A stretch of 64,000 bases of DNA, from contig ML978121.1 of NCBI GenBank assembly GCA_010015805.1, positions 1,488,001-1,552,000 on the forward strand, given 5' to 3'. The stretch comes from Rhizodiscina lignyota. Taxonomy: Eukaryota; Ascomycota; Dothideomycetes; Aulographales; Rhizodiscinaceae. The position numbers were made by a program, and so were the translations under genes. The notes beneath the pieces were generated by a model, which saw nothing but the letters and a program-made list of their open reading frames with translations, did not search any database and was not told the DNA's origin. Shown here in pieces: positions 22,423 through 34,062 of this stretch (position 1 is its first letter; each line of letters opens with the position of its first letter).

Positions 22423-24779
22423 ATGGAAACTCCAGCGCAAACTGAGATAGCACTCGCCATGTCTTCCTCATCGGAATTGAAGCGGAAGCGCAGTCCCTCA
22501 AACGATGTCCACGGCCAGTCCGCCGCACCTCCACCGAAAGCTCCGAAGACGCACAACCACCTGCAGATAAACTATCTTGCACGACAAAACAAAGAAGACC
22601 TTGCGCTGGCGTCGACGCAGGATACCATGCCCGAGATAATTGAGTTGCTTGCGCAGTACCATGGTGTATTGGAGCGTCATGAAAGCCTGGCTTGCAATCT
22701 TGGCGCAAGACCTCTGGGGCCGATTCTCATCAAGAGGTTCGAACGTCTTTTCGATGGTCCTCCAAAGGTGGTGAAGTCGCATGGCAAAGAGGGATCGAAT
22801 ATCACCTGGCTGGACGTCGTCGAGTTCGCGCGCAACAAGCCAGAGCAATTCACACTGGGCCAGATGAGTGAGGGGCTGAAGGTCTGCCAGTTCTACACGA
22901 AGCAGTGTCGCGTGCAGATTTCTGAAGAGGATTTTGTGTTGATTGAGAGTGGCATACCGCAGAAGATGATTCCGCCGCAACCAATCGTGGAGGACGAAGA
23001 GAAAGAGTTGGGGACCCTGGAGATTTTGGAAGAGAAGCTAGCGAAGATCTGCTCATTAGCTGATCAAGGTCCGCCACTTATTATCTGCTAGTTATGGTTG
23101 AACGATATGCTAACACACCTTATGTAGTCGCCGCGCGCACTCGCCAACTCAATCACCGAATCAAGGGCCGGAAGCAAGCCATCCTCGATCGCCGTGCGAC
23201 TGAGCCTTCCATAAGTGTGCGCCAGACTTCGCCGTCGAATGTCGCGCTCATGAATGGCAACAACCAGGGAGCAGCGGCCCCAGCAGGCTTTGTTGCGGTC
23301 AACGCCCGTCCCCAAGCGGAGTCAAATGGCGCGGAATACAGTAAGACGGGTGCTTCGTCAGCTACACGATCAGAGCTGCTCGGTCGCTTTACCACGTTGA
23401 TCGATCGAAAAGTAGGCAAAGCGACCAATGACACTGCACCGCATCGTGGTTCGATATCCGCGCCAGCGCAAGGCGGCCCCGCTGGCGCCGTCCAACACCC
23501 AGGAACGGATTCGGAACTGGCTGCGCTACTTCTTGCCTCGAACAATGCATCGTCGCATCAACCATCCTCGTATTCCGCTGCCGCATCTGTGGCGCTCCCT
23601 AGCACACCATCAACTGCTGCACCCGCTGCATCACAATATCATCATCATGGAGGTTCTCCGTCTGCCCAACAAGTACCGCCGACGCATTCTCATTCTGGTT
23701 CCCGCCAATCAGTCTCCGCCGAAAAGGAGAAACCAGACGATGGCCCTTTCAAGGCTGAAATGGTCTCGCGAATGGAGGGCCTTGGCAAAGGCGAGCGTGT
23801 TCTACCGCCGTGCGATCGGTGCAGGAGATTGCACATGGACTGCCTCAAGAACCTCACCGCATGCATGGGTTGTACGAAGAAGCACGCCAAGTGCAGCTGG
23901 CGCGAAGTCAGAGAAGATGAGCTCCTGAGGACTGCAGCACCTGTTCGATCAGCTTCGAATGTCGGACTTGGTGACCAGCCATACCACGGTATACCAATGG
24001 ACCCGAGCATCCATTCACCTGTCTACGATCAATCTTATAGGCCAGTTATGACGACCAGCGCTGCATCGATGGGCTCTGCACCAGCTTACGCTTACAGTCA
24101 TGCTGCGCCTAACACGACAGAAGGAGATGCCGGTAGCGTTGACGCTTCGCTGCATGAGCTTGCGGGTTTCGCGGAGGCCGAAGCCGCAATCTCCGCTGCG
24201 AGACGCGCCAGGGAGCACCGTGGCTCCATCGGTGAGCTCAATGAGCAGGCAGACTCGACACGAGACCATTACGAACATATGTTTCGCGCCGGCCCGACCG
24301 AGGAGGAGCAGGCGCGCGACCCAGGACGCGCAGCGTATCTGGAGCAGCTGTCCAACTTGCCCGAACAGCACCAAGCAAGGTTGGCAAACCACCACGATAA
24401 CCCTCAATACCCGCCTCTGCCCCATGCCGATACGCACCGGCATGATGCACCTGGAAAGTTTGAGGACATGAATGCAAGGCGGCACAGCGGCCAGGAACAG
24501 GGCGTCGACATGATGAGCGTTGACAAAGACCACAAGGACCTCATTCAGCGCAGGCTGGCGCGCATGCAGCAGGATTCTCCGGACTCAGAGGTCCATGCCG
24601 ATGTAGTGCAGCGAGCGGGGATCAGTCCCCGGACGCAGACGTACGATACGGAGAGTAGAGCAACTACGGAGAGGAAGTCGCCTACCGAGTCCTCTGCACC
24701 TCCTGTGTCTGTAAGTTTGGGGACCGGCGCGGCTGGAGCGGCTGAGGCGGCTGTCAGAGAGCATGTTGCTGCTGTGTGA
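22423..24779 (+). CDS. Fungal regulator-like protein with a late Zn2Cys6-pattern cluster
   Basis: Two exons (22423-23068, 23128-24779) give 765 residues. The 59-nt intron has a perfect TGCTAAC branch, and the join reads DQVAARTRQLNHRIKGRKQ. The start could also be ATG 22459 (MSSSSELKRKRSPS). The N-terminus holds a probable nuclear signal (KRKRSPS), then a helical folded domain (about residues 60-215, LNYLARQNKEDLALA-type helices to YTKQCRVQISEEDF). A basic RTRQLNHRIKGRKQ segment follows. Around residues 441-470, CDRCRRLHMDC is followed by C-x2-C-x6-C, which together give C-x2-C-x6-C-x6-C-x2-C-x6-C. That is the Gal4-type spacing, but it sits in the middle of the protein where such clusters are normally N-terminal. 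The rest is disordered with His/Ser/Ala-rich linkers. A DNA-binding regulator is likely; targets are unknown. Confidence 0.8.
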
Positions 24780-25073
24780 CCTGATACCGGGAGTTACGTT
24801 ACTGCGAAGGGGATATGATACCACGACGACATACGATAATGGTTTTGTTACTTTTGTACGATCTTCCTGAAGGGATGGGCACGGATACCAGTTACGCATG
24901 CGAGGCCACGTAGATGCAGGTGATGGCAGATTAATTCGTGTAGCAATACATTAATGCGACCGACAACGATCTCAACATAATATGTGTTCACTCCAAAGAG
25001 CATAGAATTACACTTGTAGGGCTTCACTAGTGAGCAAGTATCTTTCATGGGGTGGATTTTCGCGTAAAAGTGG

Positions 25074-25084
25074 TAGGGTTAGGG
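25074..25084 (+). repeat. Telomere-like TAGGGTTAGGG motif
   Basis: The sequence matches nearly two units of the TTAGGG telomeric repeat. At this length it is an interstitial motif, such as a telobox-like protein-binding site, and not a chromosome end. A second copy lies at 35435-35446. Confidence 0.6.
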
Positions 25085-25584
25085 TAAAGCTCAGCTCCCA
25101 AAAGAGCTCCAAAAGTCTTACAACAACTTTATTTCGATTTCAGCTTGCGCGCATTTTATACCCAACCGTCGAGGCGCTTTCAGCCACGGTCTTCTGGTTG
25201 CAGTATTGACGCACCCCAGGCTTTCCAGTCCGTATTTACCAGTGCAGCGAGTCAATGAAAGTAGTCCCTTCTCCCGATCCGCCACCGAGCTGCTCACCTC
25301 CGGCTACATTCTCCCCACTCCACTCTGCGCACGTGGTGTGGAATGGCATCGTGGCGGAGCGCAGTTTGATAAAGCTCATCCTTTTACTCCGTCCTCCGCG
25401 TTCACTTCACAAGGCCATACTTGCGCAGATTGTTACAAAGCAATGAGCGGGAGGGCTGGTGCAGAATGGGCGAATCGGCGCCCTTCTCGATGGATAGATA
25501 CCCAATTGGGGAGACGACTCCACTATTACTCTCAGCAGTTCTTGTGCCGCAAGTGTGGGAACAGCAACACAACAGAATAGCAAC

Positions 25585-25642
25585 AACAGACAACAATATA
25601 CAACAATATAGAGCAATATACAACAATATACAGCAATATAAG
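25585..25642. repeat. Imperfect CAACAATATA/GCAATATA microsatellite
   Basis: About five near-tandem decamer units (ACAACAATATA alternating with GAGCAATATA and CAGCAATATA) lie in the convergent intergenic stretch. No function is suggested. Confidence 0.8.
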
Positions 25643-26018
25643 AACACTAACACAAGAAGTAATCTCGGAATTAGTCGCTCCGCTAGCCAAAGGTAGGTTA
25701 GCAGATATTATCGAATTCGAAGTTGATTCAGTCCTGTTTGTAGTAATATGAACTTCAACTTGGTAGGCTGGCACTCTGGAAGCCAGTTCGCGCGAGAGTA
25801 AGCGTCATTAAGGCAGTCAAAACACGGTACTATCATTGGAGCTGCTGAGCCTGTTTGCGGTGTAGCTAGTGTATCCATTACAGCGAGACCCGCCAAAGCA
25901 AACACGGAATGGATAGAACAAACAAGGAATAATAGGCTACCTACGTCGCTAAAGCTATGGCACAGAGAAGATTGCTTTGGTTCCCAAAGAAATGAAATGA
26001 AAAGCGATCTAACCCCTC

Positions 26019-29000
26019 TCAAATTGGCTCCTCCCTCGGTTCAATTAGCACTTCATTAACCGCAACATGCTCCGGCTGCTTCAAAGCATAGATGATGCTG
26101 GCTGCCACGTCCTCCGGATCCAGAATCTTTGCGCCCGACGGCTCGCCATACTTCTTGATAGCCTCCTTATCCGTCGACATTCCCAGCAGATCAGTAGCGA
26201 CATTCCCAGGCTGCACGCTGGTAACTCGTAAACCCGATCCAGCGGTCTCGAGACGTAGACTCTGGAGCGTGGCTTCGACGAAGAACTTGCTTGCGGAGTA
26301 CACACCTAGGCCTGGGAAGACTTTCCTTCCAGCATCAGAGGAGATGGCGACAATGTGGCCGCGGCCTTGTGAGAGCATTGACGGAACGGTGGAAGATAGA
26401 CAGTGAAGAAGACCCTTGCAGTTGACGTCGACGGTGCGATCCCACTCTTCAACCTGCGTGTTTGCCATCATGGTGAAGTACATGACGCCAGCACAAGAAA
26501 CCAGAATGTCAACGGGGCCGAGTTCAGCGCTGGCATCGCGCATGAGCGACTGGACCTGTGCCCTGTCCGTCACGTCTGTCTTTCGGATGATGATTTTGCT
26601 GCTGCCACTGCGGGCCATCTTGCTCTTGACCGCTTCGAGAGCATCAGTACGTCGTGCGGCGAGAGCTACATGGGCACCTTCCCTCGCCAGAGCCGTGGCG
26701 ACGGCTGCACCAATGCCGGATGATGCTCCTGTAATGACTGCCACACGGCCGAACAGCGACCCTCTCTTGAGGCTTGGTGCATACTCGCTGGGTCTGGTTC
26801 CAGTAGAGGGAGGTCGAGGCAGCCAGCCTCTGGAGTACCAGTGTCGCGCATACGTCTCGAGAAGTCGAATATCCATTTGAGGTCTCTTGATAGCCTCGAG
26901 CCAAGGAGTGGTCGCGCCGTCGGTGAGCACGATAGGATATTTTAAAAAGTCGACTGTTGGCATGCCTGTTCACGGTCAGTCAGGTAGAAATTCAAAGGTG
27001 TACCTAGAGCAACCTACCACTGCGAAGAACATCAACGGTAAAGGCACCATCTCCTCCTTTGGCGGAACTCCTCTTCTCCTCCCAAAGAGCAACCCACTCA
27101 TCCCATCCAAGTCGCTGCGTCGGGAAGCCGAGTTTGGCAAGGTCATCGAAAAGTGCATTGGTATCCACAGGATCGGCGTTCCCGAGGTGGAATACAAGCT
27201 GGCGCGTCTGAGTGTTGTCGGAGAGGGCAACGATGGCCTTGCTGATGAAGTCTACTGGAGTCATCTCAGCACGCCAACCCGCAATGTTGGGCGCATATCC
27301 TATTTGGAGCGATTCGACGATCAGCGCAGTGAGAAGATCCCAAGGGTTTGTCGCTCCTGAAACACTGTCTCCACTCAGGGTACCAAGTCGATGTACTCTT
27401 GTGGGGAGGCCGCGCCGACCCGCCTCGTAGACCAGACGCTCAGCGACCCACTTTGTCTGACCATAGCCATCCACCAATTTTTCCGCCACGGAGATAGAGT
27501 CAACCATCGCACTTTCCGGCCAGGGTTCTTTGGACGCCGGGAGCACCCCGTTCGTGGATACGTATTGTAAAGTTGCGCCGCCACGGCAGGCTAGACGCAG
27601 GATCTCTCTTGTGCCGCCGACGTTAGCATTTCGCAGCGCCGCATAAGGGTATACAAGGTTGACAGTGGCACCAGCGTGAAAAATAACTTGAACACGCTCG
27701 GCAAGCTCCTTGAAGGCATCGGACGAAAGGCCCAGTCGTCGTTGGGAGAGGTTTCCAGGAATTATCTCCACGCGTTCCATGACAGAGTCATGCCACAGTC
27801 CCAAATCAAGGAGATTCTTTCGCAGTCTCGCTATTCCGGCCGCCGCTCGATCAGTTTCTGCGAGATCATCAAGACGCACTAGGCACAGAATCTTCGCGGA
27901 AGTGCTTTCCATAAGCTCTCTGAGCAGGAAGGCGCCTAAGAAACCAGTGGCACCAGTAAGCAGCACCGTGCTTGCTTCACTCAGCGGGCACATTGTCGCC
28001 TTCGATGGCTGGATTTCCGGAGAAAGAAGCGAGTCGGCGCGCAGGATGGCCGGTAGATCTGCTTGCACCGCAGCTGTATGCCCATCACGCGTTGATCGTA
28101 CCACTTCCAGATGGCCCTCGAGAGTTGGGTTCTCCGCGAGTCGGCCGATTGGAATGGGAAAGCCGAATTTCTTAGTTAGCCTGTTGGCGAGATCTGCAAG
28201 TGTCAACGAGTGTCCTCCGAGATCGAAGAAATCGATATCCTCAGTCACGGCACTGGGCGACGTCTTCAGTGATTGAGCCCAGACCTCAGCGATGTCTTCA
28301 AGTTTTACTTTCTCGCCATTTTCCCCGGCGGTACCATTAGCAGCTCGTGCTTTGCCTGGCATTGTCGGAGGAGGAAGGCTCTTGAGGTCAACCTTGCCAG
28401 ATACACCATGGGTAGGCAGCGCAGGTAGTTCAACCCATAGAGTCGGAATCATGTACTGTGCCAAAGATGCCGAAAGTGTTCGCCGGGCCGTCGGGCTATA
28501 TCCATTCTCGGACATCTCTGGAACAACACGATCTCCTGGGTCCTCATTTTCGCGCACAAAGTATGCAACCAGTCGGCGTTCAAGTCCATCACCTTGAGCG
28601 ACGACAGCACAATGGCTGACAGCCAATTGCTTGAGAATGACGCTCTCAACCTTGCCGGGAACAATGCTATAGCCTCTGATTTTGACCATGCCCCCAACTC
28701 GTCCGGTGATCTCGATGCAGCCGGATGGGAGCATTCTAGCCTCATCTCCAGTGCCGTACATGATGGCTCCGGGCGTTGGGTTGAAAGTATCCGGCTTGAA
28801 AGCCTTTGCTGTGGCATCTGGAAGATTCAAGTAACCTCGAGCTAATAGAGAACCACCAACGAACAGCTCTCCACACACACCGGTGTCAACCTTTTCCCCG
28901 TTTCCGTTGAGGATGTATGTGCGCTTTGGATCCATTGGCGGTCCGACGGGACAAAAAGAAGCTTCGTCGTCGATCATATCCCGAATGTCTCCACAGCAAA

Positions 29001-30003
29001 TCTCATGGGTCTCACTTGCGCTATAGCAATTGAGCAAGCGGGTCATGGGAAGTGATTTCATTGCTCGACGAGCGAGATCGGTAGTAACTACCTCGCCATT
29101 GAGCCACAGCGTACGCAAGTGCGGAAGTCGAGTCTCAATCTGCGTATGCCGCAAGAGGACCGTAGCCAGCAGCGTCGGCGTCATGAGAGTCTCGGTAATG
29201 CGCTTAGAAGAGAGCAAATCGATGAGCGCAACAGGATCATAGCTTGCCTCGTCAGGAACACAGACGACCGTCGCCCCTCGTAAGAGTGGACGTATCATTT
29301 CCCAAACGAAGAATGCATTGCAGGCGACGCGGTCGCCAGGTAGAACATCATTGAGACGGAATCGAAGGTCATAAGAGAGTACCGCTGCCCGATGCGGATT
29401 CAAAATTCCCTTTGGACGCCCGGTGGTGCCAGACGTGTAGCACACGAAAGCCAGTCGTTCTTGGTCATTTTCAATGGCTTCAGAGGACTCTGTCGCGTCT
29501 CCATTAGATGATGTCGACCCGTTAACTCCGTTGGCTGCTGTCCCTGGTTCGTCCAGAATTATCAAAGGGATGTCGGCCTTGATCTGATCCGCCTGCTCCG
29601 TATGTGTGATCACTACAGCCGGGCTTGCGTCTTTGAGGACGTCGGCCAGAAGATCAGCAGGATATGCAAGCTCAAGGACCAGAAATGCGCCTCCAGCGCG
29701 AAGTGCTGCGAGACAGGCGATCACATAGTCAGCACTGCGGCCCATAAGCACGCCAACAAGACTGTCGCGCTTCACTCCATATTTGTGGAGGCGATGAGCG
29801 AGAACATCGACTTTGTGGTCTAGCTCCGCATAAGTCAAGCTGGTAGTGGTGTCCTCTAGGGCGACAGCATCGGGCGTGGCCCGTACCTGTTGACTGAACA
29901 GTGCCGACAGGTCTTTCGTGATGTCAATAACCGGCATTGTTCTTGTTTCCGAGCGTTTGTGGTGTTTCTCGTCCAGCGTGTCTTGAGGGGTTCCTAACGC
30001 CAT
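26019..30003 (-). CDS. NRPS-like A-T-R-SDR carboxylic acid reductase, probable glycine betaine reductase
   Basis: Two exons (30003-27018, 26965-26019) give 1,310 residues; ATG 29937 (MPVIDITKDL) is an alternative start. An adenylation domain (about residues 25-545) has A3 YTSGTTGRPKG, A5 CYSASETHE, A7 YGTGDEAR and A10 GVSGKVDLKSL. A carrier domain has FFDLGGHSLTLADL, with the phosphopantetheine Ser near residue 599. A thioester reductase (about 678-1000) has LLTGATGFLGAFLL and the YGQTK active-site pair. A fused short-chain dehydrogenase (about 1065-1300) has VITGASSGIGAAV and YSASK. In A4, where amino-acid-activating enzymes have FDxS, this protein reads NAFFVWE, so the Asp that holds an alpha-amino group is absent. 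The order A-T-R1-R2 is that of fungal ATRR, which reduces glycine betaine through the aldehyde to choline. Betaine has no free amine, which fits the missing Asp. Orthology is inferred from architecture. Confidence 0.82.
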
Positions 30004-31187
30004 TTTATTGTGCGAATGGCACGGGTGAACAAGCAGTGATAGAGAGAATCCCACACCGCTATCCGCATTGACGCTGTGTTATCGCTGCGTTGTGCAATGC
30101 ACGGATCCGCACGAGGAAGCCGCAACCGCAGATATGTACGTGACAGAAGGATGTCTCCGCCGGAGCGTGGGCTTCTACGCCTCCATATTATGTCTGGGGC
30201 CTGGCCAAGCATGCTGTAAAAACTTTCCAGGTATGTTGGGACGTCATCTACCGCAATAGTGCCGGTTCTGACGTATCAACGTCCAGCAAGCGCGAACGTT
30301 GAACGGGTCGACCACGAACTACGCCGGCGCTGGCCCATGAGGCCCGTCTCCACACATGCGGAGGTAAGTCCTTACGAAGTCAGTTCTTGTTCGCATCACG
30401 AGGAAGTGCCAGATTTGACAAATCCCACCCTGAGTGTGGGATATCGTCGAATATACGCATCTTGGGCGTTGCGATAAACTCGTCGCCCCTTGAACGATCT
30501 GTTCCGTCGATGTGGCTTCGAAGGATCTCAGATGTGGGGCGGAGATCTAATCTAATCTCGATCTCGAATTTTATTCCCGAAAGACCTCTACAAACTCACT
30601 CGTGTCGTCTTTCTCGCTCATGCCTCACCTCGAAGTCAACATCTCTCTTTTTCACGGTCCATGAAGTCGAGAACTAACCCGGCTCGGGCCGGAAGCTTGA
30701 TTGGAGCTCCATTTGAGCCACCTTGACGGCATTGGACGCCTTGCCTTGTCTGACGTGGGGAGAGAGGGTAGGTGGTCGCGTGCCTTTAGTGATTGCGTGG
30801 GGAGTACGTGGAGGTTGTGTAACGAATGAGATGTCAGCAAACCTTCTGTTGCCCTCACCGTCTTGCTAGCATGAGTCTTGGATAGTGGCCAGAATGCTTT
30901 GGCTGCAGAGTGGTCCAGTGGATGGCGCAGAACGACTCACCTCCCTAGGTGGGAATGTCGATTTCAATACTGCCACGCTGCAGTGTCTTTTCTTTAGGCA
31001 GTTGAACAGCGCTTACAGAGTGTTACTGTCCATCATGGAATGAATACCATCATGGAATGAATACCATCATGGAATGAATACCATCACTGTAGATTGTGAC
31101 AGACAACGACACAATGTTGGCACTTTTTCACCTTGCAACACCATGTTGTTTCTATTCTGCTCTTTTAAATTTCACAGCTTCCATTCC
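30004..31187. promoter_or_regulatory. Divergent upstream region of the ATRR-like gene and the 2EXR-type gene
   Basis: The stretch holds both promoters and no recognised gene. A 17-bp tandem repeat near its right end is listed separately. Confidence 0.45.
31031..31087. repeat. 17-bp perfect tandem repeat, three copies
   Basis: The unit CATCATGGAATGAATAC occurs three times in exact register at 31031, 31048 and 31065, then breaks off after CATCA. It ends about 100 bp before the start codon of the next gene, so it lies in the promoter or leader. Each unit contains an ATG followed two codons later by an in-frame TGA, so if transcribed they would act as minimal upstream frames. Confidence 0.9.
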
Positions 31188-32414
31188 ATGGCTTCTATTC
31201 TCCTCTCCATTTCTAAAACTAACGAGGCTATCAAACACTCTGCTCAGCTACCGTCTTCCGACATTTATACGGCATTGTGGAAGATCCGATTCTCGACTTG
31301 GCGGTTCTTGTCACCTGCTCTCGACAGAATGAGCGACCTCCTTCGGCTTGCCAAAGCTATTGCAGCCACAACCGTAAGTTGATAGCCACCCGGTCGATGC
31401 TTGAACGGCACTACTAATGCATCGAAGGTGGCAGGTGGCATCAAATCGCGCAAGAATTTCAAGGAGCCTGGGAACTCGCAGTCCCTCGAAACGACCGAAC
31501 CAAGTATTCAGGAGCAGACCGAGTCAAATATCCAGGAGCAAACCGAGTCAAACATCCAAGAGCAGACCGACCCAGGTGTGCAGGAGCGTAGCGAGTTGCA
31601 GTCTTTCCCTGAGCGTCTTTCGCTCCTGTAAGTAGAAGGATTCTCATTTAGCTTCGATATTTGATCTCGGAGGCTGACCAACCGCAGTGGACTCCCGGGT
31701 GAACTCCGTAATAAAATCTACGAATATGTTTTTCGCCCGCTCGGGTTAGACCTGGATCCAGAGTGCTGGTACGGATACGTGTATCCGAACTACAACTGGG
31801 ACAAGTTCAACCGTACGCCTCGATTCTGCCCTGGGATATTACAGTCGAATCGGCAGATTCGGAATGAGGCTTACAGTATCGCTTACAAGCGCATGGTTTT
31901 CCATGTGTATGAGCAGCGCCTCATGCTCAAATTCTTGATCTCCACCTCGGCCCAGTCTCGCGGCTATATTCGACACCTGCGAGTCCGCTGTTTTATGCGG
32001 TATTATACGGACACGTTATACATTGAGCTGCTCGCGGGGTGCAAGGATTTGGAGACCGTGTTCATCGAGTTGGACTTCTATCACGCTCGTTGTTTTGCTT
32101 TCGAGAAAGAGGCCGTGCAGCTTGCACCGCTGCTCAAGGCTTTGCTTGACCTTGACAAGCCGCAAGTGTACTTTCGGTGTTACAATCACAAAAGCTGCAC
32201 GACGCTCAAGGATTGCTTTGATGATGTTATCTTAGATGTCGTACGAAGGTTTGCAGATGAAGCGGAGGGCCTTTCAACCACGGTTCGGAATCGGTTCCAT
32301 TATGTCGACTATCTCTGCTGGGAGGATCGACTCAAAGTTGAGAATGTCTGCTTGGACAAGCACGATGACCGTCATCCTTGCTGGAAACGAAGACACGGAC
32401 ATGAAGGATCCTAG
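31188..32414 (+). CDS. 2EXR/F-box-like fungal protein
   Basis: Three exons (31188-31373, 31428-31627, 31688-32414) join in phase to 370 residues. The first intron has a perfect CTACTAAT branch. The N-terminus (MASILLSISKTNEAIKHS) is helical. Exon 2 encodes three near-identical copies of an eight-residue repeat, IQEQTESN, from a 24-bp DNA repeat at about 31502-31580. Exon 3 opens with LLGLPGELRNKIYEYVF, the signature start of the 2EXR/F-box-like group that is greatly expanded in filamentous ascomycetes. It continues through a typical LQSNRQIRNEAYSIAY helix. The remainder looks like a leucine-rich, solenoid-like region (IRHLRVRCF, CKDLETVFIELDF). The function of these proteins is mostly unknown; substrate-recognition roles have been suggested. 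Confidence 0.8.
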
Positions 32415-32783
32415 TGATGTCATAGGTTGGGAGGCCTCTATTGATCTCGTGCACCGTATCGATGGCGTGGTACGGCGGTTGTGTTTCTCGATCTGGGTTT
32501 ATTTTCTTTCTTTCTTTCTGTTATTACCACTCAATTGACCATTTGCAGCCATATTCGGAGTTGTCAAGAGGAACGAGGCCCACGACGAAAGTACTTCAAA
32601 AGACCAACACCTAGTGTTGAAAAGGACGGTAAATTCTACAATATAACGAAAGAGTTCGTAAGATAGCTGCTTTCTAGGCTCCTTTCGGGCCCAGCATTAA
32701 CAACTGCAAACAACATCGTCTCTGAAAGTTCATGCATCGCTGCACTTCTAAGGACAGACCTTAACCTCTCCCCAACGACTCAA
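32415..32783. other. Convergent intergenic stretch, nothing recognised
   Basis: This lies between the 3' ends of the 2EXR-type gene and the class II aldolase-family gene. I see only 3' UTR-like sequence. Confidence 0.45.
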
Positions 32784-33674
32784 TCATTTGCTGAATGCAC
32801 CATTGCACATCGCCTCCTCATACTCGAGATCCGGCTGGAATTCCCAGTACAGCGTCTCGGGATCACTCGCCATATCGAACGTATACTTCGCCGCGTCGTC
32901 AGGCACGTAAACTTTCGGAATACCATTCGCTGCTGCTGCCTCAGCCAACAACTGCACTTCGCAGCTCCTCTCCATGAGCGTGTGAAGGTACGCTGCTTCG
33001 TCTACAGTCGATCCTATGGTAAGCAGTCCATGGTTCCTGAGAATCAAGCCTTTGGCGTTTGGTCCCAGAGCAGCGGCAAGGCGCTTGCCCTGCACCTCCT
33101 CCATGACAACGCCATCGAAGTCCTTATACACAGCCTGGGCATCGCCGTAGAAGTAGCATACGTCTTGGTTGAGCATCTCCAATGGGCGGCAGAATGACGA
33201 CCACGTCTTGCCGTACTTTGAGTGGGTGTGGCACGCCGCAATGACGTCCGGTCTGGCCTTGTGCAACGCGCCGTGGATCTGGAAGCCAGCAGCATTGGCT
33301 GGCCTGCTCATGTTTCCGCCAATTGGCTTGCCGCTGTAGTCGATGAGGATCATGTCGGACGCGCAGAGCAGGCCGAAGTGGCGGCCCAGAGGATTTGTCC
33401 AGAAGGTGTGAGGGTTCTCAGGATCGCGGACAGAAATATGCCCACTCATGCCCTCTGTGTAACCTTTGCGGGCGAAGACTCTGAAAGCACCGGCCATGTG
33501 AGAGAGAATGAAGGCCCGCTGCTTGTCAATGTCGCTGTAGAGTGGAATCCCAGGCAGGCTCACGCCCTGAGAGATGGCCTCCAAAGGCGACTTCTTCTTC
33601 TGTGCGACCGTGACAGTCTTGACTGACGGGGCAGTTGGGATGTCCTCGACATCTTTGAGAGCAGTTGGTGCCAT
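32784..33674 (-). CDS. Class II aldolase/adducin-family protein
   Basis: A single exon gives 296 residues. The class II aldolase/adducin fold spans about residues 50-260. Visible landmarks are GYTEGMSGHISVRDPENP, the zinc-ligand pair in AACHTHSKYG, the third His in LILRNHGLLT, and the helix HTLMERSCEVQLLAEAA. Three His ligands are therefore conserved as in fuculose- and ribulose-phosphate aldolases. The fungal members of about this size are a separate group whose substrates are mostly unassigned, and some fungal adducin-like proteins work in secondary metabolism. The N-terminal 45 residues are Lys/Thr/Val-rich and poorly ordered; there is no signal peptide. The gene is divergent from ATP12, with a 390-bp shared upstream region. 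Confidence 0.88.
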   Translation of the reverse strand: MAPTALKDVEDIPTAPSVKTVTVAQKKKSPLEAISQGVSLPGIPLYSDIDKQRAFILSHMAGAFRVFARKGYTEGMSGHISVRDPENPHTFWTNPLGRHFGLLCASDMILIDYSGKPIGGNMSRPANAAGFQIHGALHKARPDVIAACHTHSKYGKTWSSFCRPLEMLNQDVCYFYGDAQAVYKDFDGVVMEEVQGKRLAAALGPNAKGLILRNHGLLTIGSTVDEAAYLHTLMERSCEVQLLAEAAAANGIPKVYVPDDAAKYTFDMASDPETLYWEFQPDLEYEEAMCNGAFSK

Positions 33675-34062
33675 TGTGAATAGAATTATGAATGTACAAG
33701 CTGATGTCGAATACTCAAAGCAATGGTCGAAGAGGAAAAAAAGTTACCTAGTAGTACATATCCTAGTGCGGGGTGTATGAGGTGTATAAGATATTTAAAG
33801 GGCTGGAACCTGCTCCTGCGCCGAATTGATAAGATTTACGTCGGTTAGAGCGGACCGTTATCGTGCACGCCTTCTAGTCAGTGAAGCTTTCAACAGAGTA
33901 CCTAATACGCTGGACTGTGGTGGATCACGTCACGCCAGCTCGATCGGGAAAAAGAGCCCCGAAGGAACCGAGCAATATCAACTCCGTGTCAGGGGTGTCC
34001 GGCGTGTATAACAAAATCAACCTTTCGCCAGCCTGAATTGCACTCCCGTATCGCATGCCCTA
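33675..34062. promoter_or_regulatory. Divergent promoter of the class II aldolase-family gene and ATP12
   Basis: This is a short shared upstream region, with a GATATTTAAAGG TATA-like word near 33790. No coding signal is seen. Confidence 0.4.

Larger units (their letters stand above)
24780..26018. other. Convergent intergenic stretch with short repeats
   Basis: This lies between the 3' ends of the zinc-cluster gene (+) and the NRPS-like gene (-). It contains an AGGGTTAGGG motif and a CAACAATATA array, listed separately. No gene is recognised. Confidence 0.5.

Noticed and set aside
25585-25642. CRISPR-like spaced repeat
   Set aside because: It is a simple microsatellite with no spacers, in a fungal nuclear genome.
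26019-30003. Secondary-metabolite cluster around the NRPS-like gene
   Set aside because: Neighbours are a zinc-cluster gene more than 1.2 kb away and unrelated housekeeping genes; there are no P450, transporter or methyltransferase genes, and the enzyme fits primary metabolism.
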